Assembly (NCBI RefSeq): GCF_006265175.1
Contig: NZ_VDCQ01000009.1
Coordinates: 1 to 64,000 of the forward strand
DNA: 64,000 nt
Direction: 5' to 3'
Origin: Paenibacillus hemerocallicola
GTDB taxonomy: Bacteria; Bacillota; Bacilli; Paenibacillales; NBRC-103111
Of this stretch, positions 8,455 through 16,678 are shown in pieces. The position numbers were made by a program, and so were the translations under genes. The notes under the pieces are model-generated. The model saw only the letters and a program-made list of their open reading frames with translations. It did no database searches and was not told the DNA's origin. The stretch's first letter is position 1. Each line of letters opens with the position of its first letter.

Positions 8455-9786
8455 ATGTCTGGCAAAATGAAGCTGCTCGGCGTAATCCTGATGACGGCCA
8501 TGACCGTCGCTTGCAGCGGCAAAGGCGCTGCGGGCGGAGGGGAAACCAAGGCCGGGGAGGGACAATCGAAAATACCGGAAGCGACGAAAGAGCCTGTGGA
8601 GCTGACTTTTTATTACATGTATGCGGATTCCAACTACGAAGCGTTCATGCAAGAACACGGTAACCTGATCCAGAAAAAATACCCGAACTTTAAATTCAAA
8701 TTTATCCAGAACACGAAAGGAACGACGCCCGAAGACATTATCGCGACCAAAACGGATGTCGACGTCTTCATCGCGATCAATCCGAGCATGATGACGATCA
8801 AAGATTTGAAGCTGGACGGCAACATTTCGGATCTGGTAACGAAATACAAGTACGATTTGAACCGGATCGATCCGGCCGCCCTGAACGTGATGCGAGGAAT
8901 CGGCGAAGGCAAGCTGCCCGGGCTGCCGTTCAAAATCAATACGCTAGGCTTGTTCTACAACAAGGATTTGTTCGACAAGTTCGGCGTCCCTTATCCGAAG
9001 GACGGCTGGACTTGGGAGGACGTGCTCGATACGTCCAGAAAGCTGACCCGCACCGACGGGGGCGTACAGTACCGGGGCTTCGGCATCCGCGCGCTCGGCC
9101 AAACGATGCAGCTGAACCAGCTGTCGCACAGCATGATTACGAAAGATTACAAAGCTACGGTCGACAACGACCAATGGAAGGCTTATTTCAATAAGCTTAT
9201 GCCGTTGTTCCAGGTTCCGGGCTACGAGCCGACGGCCGCCGTGCTGGCCGACGCCAAGCAAAGCGATATGTTCTCCAAAGAGAAAACGATGGCCATGCTC
9301 GTACAAATGAACTCCGACTTCCCGAAAGCTTATCAGGAGCTGAACCTCAACTGGGACGTCGCCACCTTTCCTGCCTTCAAGGAAAAGCCGGGCGTAGGCC
9401 CGCAGCCGGACATCGTCTACTATGCCCTCTCGGCGACGAGCAAGCACAGGGACGAGGCGTTCCTGGCCATGACCGAGATTTTGACGGACGAAGTGCAGAT
9501 GGCGCGAAGCAAGCTCGGCAATCCGACCGTGTTGAAAAGCCAAGCGGTCCGCGACGTCTTCGGCGCGGAAAACCCGGATCTTCAGGGCAAAAACGTGAAG
9601 GCGCTCGTACCGCAGCAATATGCGGAGCCTGCGGTCTACAACAAATACAACAGCAAAGTGGTCGGACAGCTGGCCGGCTCGATCCGCGAAGTTATACTGG
9701 GCACCAAAGACTTGAATACATCGCTTAGAGAGCGCGAAGAAAAAGCGAATAAGGACATCGAGACGGCGATCGGCTCCGCCAAGTAA
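8455..9786 (+). CDS. ABC-type carbohydrate solute-binding lipoprotein, orphan (family 1)
   Basis: 443 residues. Signal peptide with lipobox M-T-V-A-C, so Cys20 would be lipidated and the protein anchored outside the membrane. The rest is a type II (maltose-binding-like) periplasmic-binding fold: L-F-Y-N-K-D-L-F-D-K-F-G-V, then Y-P-K-D-G-W-T-W-E and a C-terminal T-K-D-L-N-T-S-L-R-E-R-E-E motif. It shares these motifs with four other SBPs in this window. No permease or ATPase is adjacent; a GH39-like enzyme follows, so it probably captures the sugar that enzyme handles. RBS GGAGG precedes the ATG. Confidence 0.9.
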   Translation: MSGKMKLLGVILMTAMTVACSGKGAAGGGETKAGEGQSKIPEATKEPVELTFYYMYADSNYEAFMQEHGNLIQKKYPNFKFKFIQNTKGTTPEDIIATKTDVDVFIAINPSMMTIKDLKLDGNISDLVTKYKYDLNRIDPAALNVMRGIGEGKLPGLPFKINTLGLFYNKDLFDKFGVPYPKDGWTWEDVLDTSRKLTRTDGGVQYRGFGIRALGQTMQLNQLSHSMITKDYKATVDNDQWKAYFNKLMPLFQVPGYEPTAAVLADAKQSDMFSKEKTMAMLVQMNSDFPKAYQELNLNWDVATFPAFKEKPGVGPQPDIVYYALSATSKHRDEAFLAMTEILTDEVQMARSKLGNPTVLKSQAVRDVFGAENPDLQGKNVKALVPQQYAEPAVYNKYNSKVVGQLAGSIREVILGTKDLNTSLREREEKANKDIETAIGSAK

Positions 9787-9833
9787 CGATGCGGCCGGAC
9801 AGCAACCGTTTATAAGAGTTGATACGTTCGTAG

Positions 9834-9860
9834 GGGCCGATGCATTCATGCATTCGGCCC
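9834..9860 (+). terminator. hairpin between SBP and GH39 genes
   Basis: GGGCCGA...TCGGCCC stem with inner TGCAT/ATGCA pairs and no T-run. More likely an mRNA-stabilising or processing stem that keeps SBP transcript in excess of enzyme than a full terminator. Confidence 0.5.
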
Positions 9861-9888
9861 GATTCCAATATACGGAGGGCGGCATTCC

Positions 9889-11238
9889 ATGGCTGACATT
9901 CAAATTTATGCCGATCGCGAAATCGGGGCGATCAAGCCTTTGCACGGAGTCAACAACGGCCCCGTCTGCTACGGCTCCTTGCTCGACGTGTCCCACTACT
10001 ACAAAAGGGCGGGCATCCCGCTCGTCAGGCTGCACGACACGAACTGGCCGAATGCGCGCGAGGTGGACATTTACACCATTTTTCCCGACTTCGGCAAAGA
10101 TCCTTCCGATCCGTCGAGCTACGACTTCGCAACCACGGACGAATATATCCGGACGGTAGTCGAGACCGGCGCGAGGATCGTTTATCGGCTCGGTGTAAGC
10201 ATCGAGCATACGAAAGAAAAATATTACGTCGGTCCGCCCGAAGATTTCGCCAAATGGGCGCAAATTTGCGTCGGCATTATCCGCCATTATAACCAGGGAT
10301 GGGCAAACGGCTTCCACTACAATATCGAGTATTGGGAAATATGGAACGAGCCCGACAAGCCGGTCGGCAAAACGAACCTGATGTGGGGCGGCACGTGGGA
10401 GCAGTTTTACGAGCTGTACGGCGTCGCCGCCAAGGCGATCAAGCAGTTCGATCCGAGCCTGAAGGTCGGCGGTTACGGAGCCACGTCGGTCAAGGTCAAG
10501 AAATTCATGGATGAATTTTTGGCGTACTGCCGCGATCACGAAGTGCCGTTGGACTTTTTCTCCTGGCACATCTACGGAGCCGATTTGCAGCGGTTCGCGA
10601 ACGAATCGCGCTATGCTCGGCAGGAGCTGGACCGGTACGGCTTCCCGCAGGCGGAAAGCCATCTGAACGAGTGGAATTACTTTGACGGGGACTTCAAGAC
10701 GATTTGGCTGCCCGGAAACGAATTCGTCCGCCGCGGCGTGTTCGAGCGGCAGAAGAGCAACGTCGGCGCTTCGTTCGCCGCGGCCGTGCTGACGCTGCTG
10801 CAGGATCTCCCGGTCGACGCGGCCAACTATTACGACGGCCAGCCTACGGCTTTATTTTGCGGATTGTTCGATTACTACGGCGTTCCGCAGAAAACGTATT
10901 ATGCATTCGACGCATTCCGGCAGCTGTGCGAGCATCGGATACGGGTAGAGGCGAATCCGGACCCGTCCGTTACCGGCGTATACAGCCTGGCGGGAACGAA
11001 CGGGCTCGGCGAGACCGCCGCCATGATCAGCAACGCGGACGGCCCCTCCCGGCATTATACGATCGGACTTAGCGGGCTGGACGATCGGCGGGACCTGCTC
11101 TGCGAGCAGTACAGGCTGGACGACCAGCATGCGCTGCAGTTGGTCGACAGCAGCCGAATCCGCGCCGGAGAGCATGAATTCCGGATATTTCTGCCCCGTC
11201 ACTCGATTCTGTTCCTGAAGCTGACGCGAGCTTCATGA
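9889..11238 (+). CDS. GH39-like glycoside hydrolase (beta-xylosidase-type)
   Basis: 449 residues, no signal peptide, hence cytoplasmic. A clan GH-A TIM barrel: the early R-L-H-D-T-N segment, Y-W-E-I-W-N-E-P with acid/base Glu154, and S-H-L-N-E-W-N-Y with a likely nucleophile Glu261, match the GH39 layout (beta-xylosidase, alpha-L-iduronidase). A beta-sandwich C-terminal part follows (about 350-449). It lies 100 bp downstream of the SBP, separated by a hairpin, and probably hydrolyses the imported oligosaccharide. Family-level assignment is firmer than the substrate. Confidence 0.82.
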   Translation: MADIQIYADREIGAIKPLHGVNNGPVCYGSLLDVSHYYKRAGIPLVRLHDTNWPNAREVDIYTIFPDFGKDPSDPSSYDFATTDEYIRTVVETGARIVYRLGVSIEHTKEKYYVGPPEDFAKWAQICVGIIRHYNQGWANGFHYNIEYWEIWNEPDKPVGKTNLMWGGTWEQFYELYGVAAKAIKQFDPSLKVGGYGATSVKVKKFMDEFLAYCRDHEVPLDFFSWHIYGADLQRFANESRYARQELDRYGFPQAESHLNEWNYFDGDFKTIWLPGNEFVRRGVFERQKSNVGASFAAAVLTLLQDLPVDAANYYDGQPTALFCGLFDYYGVPQKTYYAFDAFRQLCEHRIRVEANPDPSVTGVYSLAGTNGLGETAAMISNADGPSRHYTIGLSGLDDRRDLLCEQYRLDDQHALQLVDSSRIRAGEHEFRIFLPRHSILFLKLTRAS

Positions 11239-11287
11239 GGCCATTTCTCGGGGGCAAACCGATCCGTATTGCCGGCATGGCTCCGTC

Positions 11288-11310
11288 GGGAGCCGTCACT
11301 CGACGGCTCT
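11288..11310 (+). terminator. hairpin after the GH39 gene
   Basis: GAGCCGTC-ACTC-GACGGCTC stem, 50 bases after the stop. The T-run is poor, so termination efficiency is uncertain. Confidence 0.45.
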
Positions 11311-11407
11311 CTTCGCCGTTTCAAGGTCTGCCGCCCTCCTCCTTCGCATATCGTATTACGAGGCCATTTTCGGCAATTGCAGCAGTTTAGCGTAAGGAGC
11401 GTGCACC

Positions 11408-12229
11408 ATGATTATTATACGGGACGGGTATAACCCGATTAATCCGGCCAGCTTGTCCGGGACCGAAAAGGAAGTGTACGACCAGAAGATGGCGAGCCCC
11501 ACGCCATACCATTACGATTCGGCCGAAGAGCTGCTGTTCGAGCTGCGTCTGCGGGCGGCCATTGTCGAGTCGGCCAGAGCGCTGGAGCGCAGCAATGTCT
11601 CCTTCGCGTCATTCAGCAAGTCGCGGAGCAATGCGGCCTATTGGACAACTACGTCCAACGGAGGCTTCCGGCTGAAGCAAAATGTCCGCCCTTCCGCCGC
11701 GATCCGGGACATTTACGCCAACGGCAGAGCGTACGCGTTCGAATGTGCCATGGCTATTGTCATCGTGCTGTACAAGGCCGTGCTGGATACGATCGGCGCG
11801 GAAGCGTTCGACCGTTTGTTTGCCGACATGTACCTGTATTCGTGGGAGCATGATTCCGACTTGCCGCTCATTACGGTCAAAGGCAAGCGGCAAACTTACG
11901 CCGGAGATGTCATCTACTACAGCAATCCGGATTACGATCCGAAAACGCCGCAGTGGCAAGGGGAAAATGTGGTCAAGATGCCGGGAAACATGCTGTACGG
12001 CCACGGCATCGGCATCACAAACGAAGCTGGAATCATAAGGGAGCTGAACGAGCATCGGAAGCGCGGCAGCAAAGTATCGGCGTATTTGCTCGATCAGGTA
12101 ACTTACCCGAATTTCTCGGAGATCATGAGCGAGATGCGCACGGACAGTCGGGGGCTACCCGCAGACCGGCATTGGCCGGCCGACTGGATCGGCGGTCGCA
12201 TCGGATCGCGCATCCAGTTCTATGCGTGA
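11408..12229 (+). CDS. tgl: protein-glutamine gamma-glutamyltransferase (spore transglutaminase)
   Basis: 273 residues. Closely resembles Bacillus Tgl, which makes gamma-glutamyl-lysine crosslinks between spore coat proteins. Recognisable segments: E-L-L-F-E-L-R-L-R near residue 41, A-I-R-D-I-Y-A-N-G, and the active site Y-A-F-E-C-A-M-A-I-V-I with Cys113 preceded by Glu112 (Cys116/Glu115 in B. subtilis), then N-P-D-Y-D-P and W-Q-G-E-N-V with a likely third acidic residue. AAGGAG precedes the ATG. Its presence implies an endospore-former. It is somewhat longer than Bacillus Tgl at the C-terminus. The neighbours are unrelated, so it is probably expressed on its own during sporulation. Confidence 0.9.
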   Translation: MIIIRDGYNPINPASLSGTEKEVYDQKMASPTPYHYDSAEELLFELRLRAAIVESARALERSNVSFASFSKSRSNAAYWTTTSNGGFRLKQNVRPSAAIRDIYANGRAYAFECAMAIVIVLYKAVLDTIGAEAFDRLFADMYLYSWEHDSDLPLITVKGKRQTYAGDVIYYSNPDYDPKTPQWQGENVVKMPGNMLYGHGIGITNEAGIIRELNEHRKRGSKVSAYLLDQVTYPNFSEIMSEMRTDSRGLPADRHWPADWIGGRIGSRIQFYA

Positions 12230-12330
12230 AAGCGGATCTGCCTGAAGGCAAAAAGGCCGATACGGGAACGAAACGACGCGGCAAGCCTCCAAAACCGCCG
12301 ACACAGCGGGCTTGAAGGCTTGTTTTCGTT

Positions 12331-12858
12331 CTACTTGGCGTGCTCCTGTCCCTTCGCCGCATTGCGAAACCGGATGATCGAGAAATCCATCGTAGAGGCG
12401 ATGACGCTGTCGCGGACCGGATGCAGCGACGGCGTGAACCGGAGCTCCGCGTTTGCCTCCAGCAGCTTCCGGATCAAATCCCCGACCGGCTCCACCCGAA
12501 CGGGCGCAACCGTTTCCCTGGAAATATAATACCCGGCGGTGCTGTCCATCTGCTCGAACGACTCGCCCGAGAATGTGTAGACATACAGCTTCGCATTCCG
12601 GATACGGTCGAGCCAGCCGCTCTCCACGACGACGATTTTCCCGACCGACGTATGGGCCAGAAACGTTCGCGCGTCCTCCTCCGTCGTCCGTTCGGCTTTC
12701 CAGTAGATGACCCTTGGACAGTCCCGAGGAAAAAAGTAATGCGGGCTGCGCTCGCGGTCGATCGCGAACACGACGGGCGGCAGCTCCGGGAAGGCGTTAG
12801 CCGGCCTCGGCTCGAATATGCGGATATCCGATTCCTCGCTGAAATGATACAGCTCCAC
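12331..12858 (-). CDS. DUF6886-type protein
   Basis: 175 residues, cytoplasmic. The start M-E-L-Y-H-F-S-E-E, then F-E-P-R-P, F-A-I-D and the P-H-Y-F-F-P-R-D-C-P-R segment resemble a small Firmicutes family annotated as DUF6886, with no known function. H5 and R33-like residues and the Y-F-P-R-D motif resemble a nucleotide- or NAD-handling pocket, but this is only an impression. Convergent with tgl, with a short gap and no clear terminator between. Confidence 0.65.
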   Translation of the reverse strand: MELYHFSEESDIRIFEPRPANAFPELPPVVFAIDRERSPHYFFPRDCPRVIYWKAERTTEEDARTFLAHTSVGKIVVVESGWLDRIRNAKLYVYTFSGESFEQMDSTAGYYISRETVAPVRVEPVGDLIRKLLEANAELRFTPSLHPVRDSVIASTMDFSIIRFRNAAKGQEHAK

Positions 12859-12938
12859 TCTTTCACACCCCCAGCCTGCGATTGTAGGTTAACAGTAACG
12901 CGGATGACGGGAAAGGACAATTGAAAAAACAAATGTAA

Positions 12939-13838
12939 TCAAGCTGGCGGCCTCACCGTTATGCCGCACGTCGCCGCCGCTCGCCGATATATGGCCGACA
13001 GCTCCTCCGGTTCGACCAGATCGGGATTGTGCTCGAAGGTAAGATGGAACGACGAATTGCGTTCGGCCAAATATACGAGGTATCGAAAAGCGTCTCCGTA
13101 ACTGTCGTCCCCGTCATGCGCCTCCCGTACCGGCAGGTGATGCGTGAAGCTATGTTCGTCGTAACGCACATTGCTATAATGGACCAAATGGACGCAACCG
13201 GCCAACCGATCGATCCACCTGTACGGATCGAAGCCGTGGAAAGCTCTCTTCGCAATGTCCAGTCTTGCCGTATCGGCTACAAGCCGGATCTCCGGATGCT
13301 TCAGGAACATTTCGATAAAAATATCCTCGTAATCGCCGAAAAAGTCGTGCTCGAGCAAAATACGCTGCCCGTGCCGGTGCTGCAGCTCGCCAAGCTCGTG
13401 AAACAGCCGCTCGGATACGTCGCGGAACTCGGCGCGAGGCATGCGATCATATTCGTATCGTTCGGATAGAGTCGGCAATTTCGAATACGGCTTCCGGATC
13501 GGCGGCTGAAATACCGGGTAGTACGGGTAATGGAACAAAATATAGTCGGCGCCGTATCGGGAGGCCAGTACCGTTTCCTCCTCGATCCGCTTCATCGCTT
13601 CCCGCCGTTCGGACGCCTCCGGCGAATTCAGCAGCGGCAGCTTATAGCCGCGGTTGGACATAATCGGGCCGTGCACTCCGAACCCTCCGCCGCTCCGAAC
13701 GCAAAACGAACGTACCGCCTCCAGCCCCGCCGTGTCGGGATATTGGCTAATTTCCATGCCGTTTAACGCATTCAGACTATACCGATCCCATCTGTCCGGA
13801 TCGAACTCGTGCCACATGCCCAGCTGCAATCGTCTCAT
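12939..13838 (-). CDS. TIM-barrel sugar isomerase/endonuclease IV-like protein
   Basis: 299 residues. Alternating strand/helix pattern of the xylose isomerase-like (AP endonuclease family 2) barrel, with G-V-H-G-P near residue 55, F-H-Y-P-Y-Y, I-L-L-E-H-D, V-A-D-T-A-R and L-V-H-Y-S-N supplying possible metal ligands (Glu, Asp, His) at strand ends, and a final F-E-H-N-P-D. Proteins of this type isomerise or epimerise sugars or repair DNA; the neighbourhood favours neither. It is divergent from the TetR gene with 133 bp between them. Confidence 0.7.
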   Translation of the reverse strand: MRRLQLGMWHEFDPDRWDRYSLNALNGMEISQYPDTAGLEAVRSFCVRSGGGFGVHGPIMSNRGYKLPLLNSPEASERREAMKRIEEETVLASRYGADYILFHYPYYPVFQPPIRKPYSKLPTLSERYEYDRMPRAEFRDVSERLFHELGELQHRHGQRILLEHDFFGDYEDIFIEMFLKHPEIRLVADTARLDIAKRAFHGFDPYRWIDRLAGCVHLVHYSNVRYDEHSFTHHLPVREAHDGDDSYGDAFRYLVYLAERNSSFHLTFEHNPDLVEPEELSAIYRRAAATCGITVRPPA

Positions 13839-13943
13839 GTCGCTGCCCCCAATGTTTGGTAACGGGATCGATTTCCTCTAATACGACGTTGCTGCATGAC
13901 CGATGGTTGCGATTCTTTTCCGGATTTGTTATGATTGCTCTTG

Positions 13944-13963
13944 CCTAATTATCGTTAGTTAGG
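13944..13963. promoter_or_regulatory. putative TetR operator
   Basis: CCTAATTATCGTTAGTTAGG contains the inverted repeat CTAA-TTATCG-TTAG and lies 9-28 bases before the regulator start, downstream of a TATGAT-like -10 (13930-13935). The position suits autorepression. Confidence 0.45.
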
Positions 13964-13971
13964 GTGAGAGG

Positions 13972-14559
13972 GTGACGATATTGACCGCAAAAGCGATCAA
14001 GTCCGCCGCTCTACGCCTCTTCGCCGCACACGGGTACGAAGGAACGCCGCTATCCGCCATCGCCAAGGAGGTCGGAATTAAGACGCCTTCGCTGTATGCG
14101 CATTTCGAGAGCAAGGAGCGGCTGTTTTTTGCCGTGTACGAGGACGTGCAGGACGAGCATGTGCGACGGCTGGAGGAGCTGATCGAGTCCGTCCGGTCGG
14201 AGCCTCTGGAGACGAAGCTGTACCGGATTTTATCGGAAACGTGCCGGAATTATTTGCTCGACGAGGAGAAGGCCGCCTTTATTAAACGGTCCATGCTGTT
14301 TCCTCCCGCCCGGCTCGAGGAAGAGCTGCAGCAGCGGTTTTTGCAGGCGGAAAGCAAACAGTCCGCGTTTTTGCGCGACATTTTCAAGGCCGGCGTTCGC
14401 GACGGCACGATCAAAGACCGCGAGGCGGAAGATTTGCTCGCCGCCTACTACTGCCTGCTGGACGGATCGTTCGTGCAAATGTTTTACTACGGGCCGCAGC
14501 GGTTCCATGAACGACTGCAGTCGGTATGGACGATATTTTGGGAAGGGATTACCCGCTGA
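13972..14559 (+). CDS. TetR/AcrR family transcriptional regulator
   Basis: 195 residues from GTG 13972; TTG 13981 is an alternative start. The N-terminal helix-turn-helix is clear: A-A-L-R-L-F-A-A-H-G-Y-E-G-T, I-A-K-E-V-G-I-K-T-P-S-L-Y-A-H-F-E-S-K-E-R-L. The all-helical C-terminal half would bind ligand. The next gene, 44 bp downstream, encodes a Gdx/SugE exporter, an arrangement like yvdT-yvdSR in B. subtilis. The likely job is repression of the exporter until its substrate is present. Confidence 0.88.
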   Translation: MTILTAKAIKSAALRLFAAHGYEGTPLSAIAKEVGIKTPSLYAHFESKERLFFAVYEDVQDEHVRRLEELIESVRSEPLETKLYRILSETCRNYLLDEEKAAFIKRSMLFPPARLEEELQQRFLQAESKQSAFLRDIFKAGVRDGTIKDREAEDLLAAYYCLLDGSFVQMFYYGPQRFHERLQSVWTIFWEGITR

Positions 14560-14602
14560 ATACGGACGGCACTTTTACATCATGAGAAAAGGGGGATGGA
14601 GC

Positions 14603-14923
14603 ATGCCTTGGGTTTATTTGGTCGTTGCAGGATTGTTCGAAATGGTATGGGCGCTGGGGCTGAAATATTCGCACGGATTTACGCGACTCGTGCCGAGCCT
14701 CGTTACGATCGGGGGAATGATCGTCAGCTTCTTCCTGCTGTCGATGTCGCTAAAAACTCTGCCCATCGGGACCGCTTATGCGATCTGGACCGGCATCGGG
14801 GCGCTCGGTACGGTCATCGTCGGGATGTTTTTTTTCGGGGAGCCGCGGGATTGGACGCGTATGCTGTTCCTGCTGCTCATCTTGTCCGGCATCGTGGGGC
14901 TGAAGGTTACATCCAGCCAGTAA
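14603..14923 (+). CDS. gdx: SMR family guanidinium exporter Gdx/SugE
   Basis: 106 residues, four transmembrane helices. Matches the SugE/Gdx branch of small multidrug resistance proteins: Glu13 in the first helix (G-L-F-E-M-V-W), A-L-G-L-K-Y-S-H-G-F-T-R, and G-T-A-Y-A-I-W-T-G-I-G-A-L-G. Gdx exports guanidinium in exchange for protons as an antiparallel homodimer. The ATG at 14603 follows GGGGGATGGA. Many gdx genes are under guanidine riboswitches; here no such RNA was seen and a TetR gene precedes instead. Confidence 0.9.
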   Translation: MPWVYLVVAGLFEMVWALGLKYSHGFTRLVPSLVTIGGMIVSFFLLSMSLKTLPIGTAYAIWTGIGALGTVIVGMFFFGEPRDWTRMLFLLLILSGIVGLKVTSSQ

Positions 14924-14957
14924 GGAGGGGAGCCATTTCATTACGGGGCATGGTCAT

Positions 14958-15137
14958 TAACTGGAAAACATGCAGCTAAATCCAGTTCAAAAGCGAAATG
15001 CTGCATAATAAATGGAAATCATGCAGTTAAATCGCCGCCAACCCGCTTCACTGGAGAAATGTGTGAAAATAACTGTAGGTTATCCATCTAACTGCGGACT
15101 AAAGCGGCTCTCCCCCCAATTAGCTGCATGTTTTACA
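14958..15137. repeat. intergenic inverted-repeat element with GCAG core
   Basis: The 350-bp gap has no gene. Two direct copies of a 24-bp motif (TAAC/ATGGAAA-A/T-CATGCAG, then C/T-TAAAT) start at 14958 and 15009 (51 bp apart). An exact 15-bp inverted copy of AAAACATGCAGCTAA (14965-14979) lies at 15120-15134, bounding a roughly 170-bp element. Looks like a small non-autonomous or structured repeat. Confidence 0.65.
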
Positions 15138-15275
15138 GCTATTCTACTTACGTTACTTATGCATCGGCTTTACTAAAAGGTGTGGCTGCGTATTTAACTT
15201 CCCAACATTCGGAAAACTACCGGAAGCCACTTCTCAATTCGGCATAAACATTTGCTCTGAACGGGAGGAATCGGA

Positions 15276-15845
15276 TTGGACCGAAGCTCTACGCAAGTCC
15301 CTTACGGCTATGAGCCGCAGGAGGAAACCTCCAAAGGCACGCTATTCGTATACGACAGCTTCGACATCGATATGGATGAGCCCGATGCGGCTCCCGACGG
15401 CAGCCTGGGCATCGGCGGCATACGCCTGCTCTCCGAGTGGGCGGAACGGAGATTTTTCTCCCGCATCGTCCTGTACGTCCCTCATGAAGAAACGTTGAAG
15501 CGAATGGGCGTCAGGTTTCCCGCCCCGCTGTATAAGCGGGAAGACGCGCTGCGCGACGCCGTCGACAGTCTGAACGCGTCCGTGCGTCTCGATATCGACG
15601 TCTGGGAGCGCAAGCGCAAAAAGTATACGCCGATGGATACGGCGCTGCGGTATATGGGCGAGCATTACAGAGCCCCGTACTTCCTCGGCCTGTCCGGGAC
15701 TTATGCGAACCTCTTTGCCTCCTACCACGGGTTCGAGGAATGGATCCGCAAAATCCGGCTCGTCATCGCCGAGCCCGGGCCGTTCCACCCTCACCCTCTG
15801 CTGCTCAAGCACGAGAACCGATGGAACCGGCTCGGCGAGCCGTGA
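15276..15845 (+). CDS. conserved-looking protein of unknown function
   Basis: 189 residues, acidic N-terminus (D-M-D-E-P-D), no signal or membrane segment. TTG start with GGGAGGA just before it. A central stretch (I-V-L-Y-V-P-H-E-E, then V-R-L-D-I-D-V-W-E-R-K-R-K-K-Y) looks like alternating strands and helices; codon use matches the neighbouring genes. I do not recognise the family. It stands alone, with a repeat element upstream and a strong terminator downstream. Confidence 0.7.
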   Translation: MDRSSTQVPYGYEPQEETSKGTLFVYDSFDIDMDEPDAAPDGSLGIGGIRLLSEWAERRFFSRIVLYVPHEETLKRMGVRFPAPLYKREDALRDAVDSLNASVRLDIDVWERKRKKYTPMDTALRYMGEHYRAPYFLGLSGTYANLFASYHGFEEWIRKIRLVIAEPGPFHPHPLLLKHENRWNRLGEP

Positions 15846-15864
15846 GACATTAGATAGACAGGTG

Positions 15865-15902
15865 ACAAGAGGCGCCCCCTTGGACAGGGAAGCGCCTCTT
15901 GT
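15865..15902. terminator. bidirectional intrinsic terminator
   Basis: ACAAGAGGCGC / GCGCCTCTTGT, an 11-bp perfect stem with a 16-base loop. It follows the unknown gene; the DinB gene converges on it from the right. Confidence 0.75.
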
Positions 15903-16057
15903 TATTACAATGCAGGCAAGAACGAGGTTGACGAACACGAGCGGGATACGAATGCTCAACATGTTCGCGTATGCCGGGCTATCCCGGCCCGGGTCCCACA
16001 CCTGAACTATATCCTGCCGAAAGAACGGCTTGCGAGCAAGTTATGCCGCTGCTGCCC

Positions 16058-16555
16058 CTACGCTTTCCGCATCGCCGCGCTTTCCTCTTCGTTAGGTCCG
16101 TATACGCCCGGAGGCACAAGACCCGCCTGACGCATCAAAATCGTCATTTGCCCGCGATGGTGAATTTGATGGCGCACGATCGTGTTCAGCGCGCCGCCAT
16201 AAGTCGTCTCCATAAAGCCGAACAACAGGAGCCCTTCGGACAGCTTCCCGTCGGTCCACTGCCGCTCGATTCCCGCCGCTAAGGCATCGCTCATCCGCCG
16301 ATACCCTTCAACGATTTCGGCCGCGTTGGCTGGCGTCGGTCCCGCGCCGTGCGAACCGTCCAGCTGCAGGCCGGCGGCTCCCGCAATCCCGGGGGTCCCG
16401 TTGGTCAAATGCCAACCCAGGTCTCCAAGCGTTCTCGCTTGGGCATGTGATACCGCTTGCTTTAAGGAAGCGTCGGTCAATCTCTCCAATACCGCCAGAG
16501 TGAGCGCGCTTTCCACGGCCCAGTCCTTTAAAAATGATGCAATCGACGTGTACAT
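16058..16555 (-). CDS. DinB family metal-binding protein
   Basis: 165-residue four-helix bundle of the DinB/YfiT type. The metal-binding histidines are visible in L-G-W-H-L-T (helix 2) and H-Q-I-H-H-R-G-Q-M (helix 3), the usual DinB triad. Members include thiol S-transferases (bacillithiol-type) and damage-inducible proteins. Start 16555 was chosen for GGAGGGATC 6-8 bases upstream; the frame is open further upstream. Monocistronic. Confidence 0.82.
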   Translation of the reverse strand: MYTSIASFLKDWAVESALTLAVLERLTDASLKQAVSHAQARTLGDLGWHLTNGTPGIAGAAGLQLDGSHGAGPTPANAAEIVEGYRRMSDALAAGIERQWTDGKLSEGLLLFGFMETTYGGALNTIVRHQIHHRGQMTILMRQAGLVPPGVYGPNEEESAAMRKA

Positions 16556-16678
16556 CGCAAGATCCCTCCATGGATTAGAATCATCACCAGTATCCCAAAC
16601 TCGCGGGATTAACACAAGTTTTTACAGCGAGCCGCGTTCATACAATGATGGCGCAAAATGCGCCGGCTCGCGGTACGT

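Noticed and set aside
8944-10662. 572-codon frame on the minus strand
   Set aside because: Shadow of the SBP and GH39 genes; no start signal and no domain pattern.
13972-14923. Guanidine riboswitch before gdx
   Set aside because: No conserved guanidine-I, -II or -III elements were seen between the TetR and gdx genes; only 43 bp are available.
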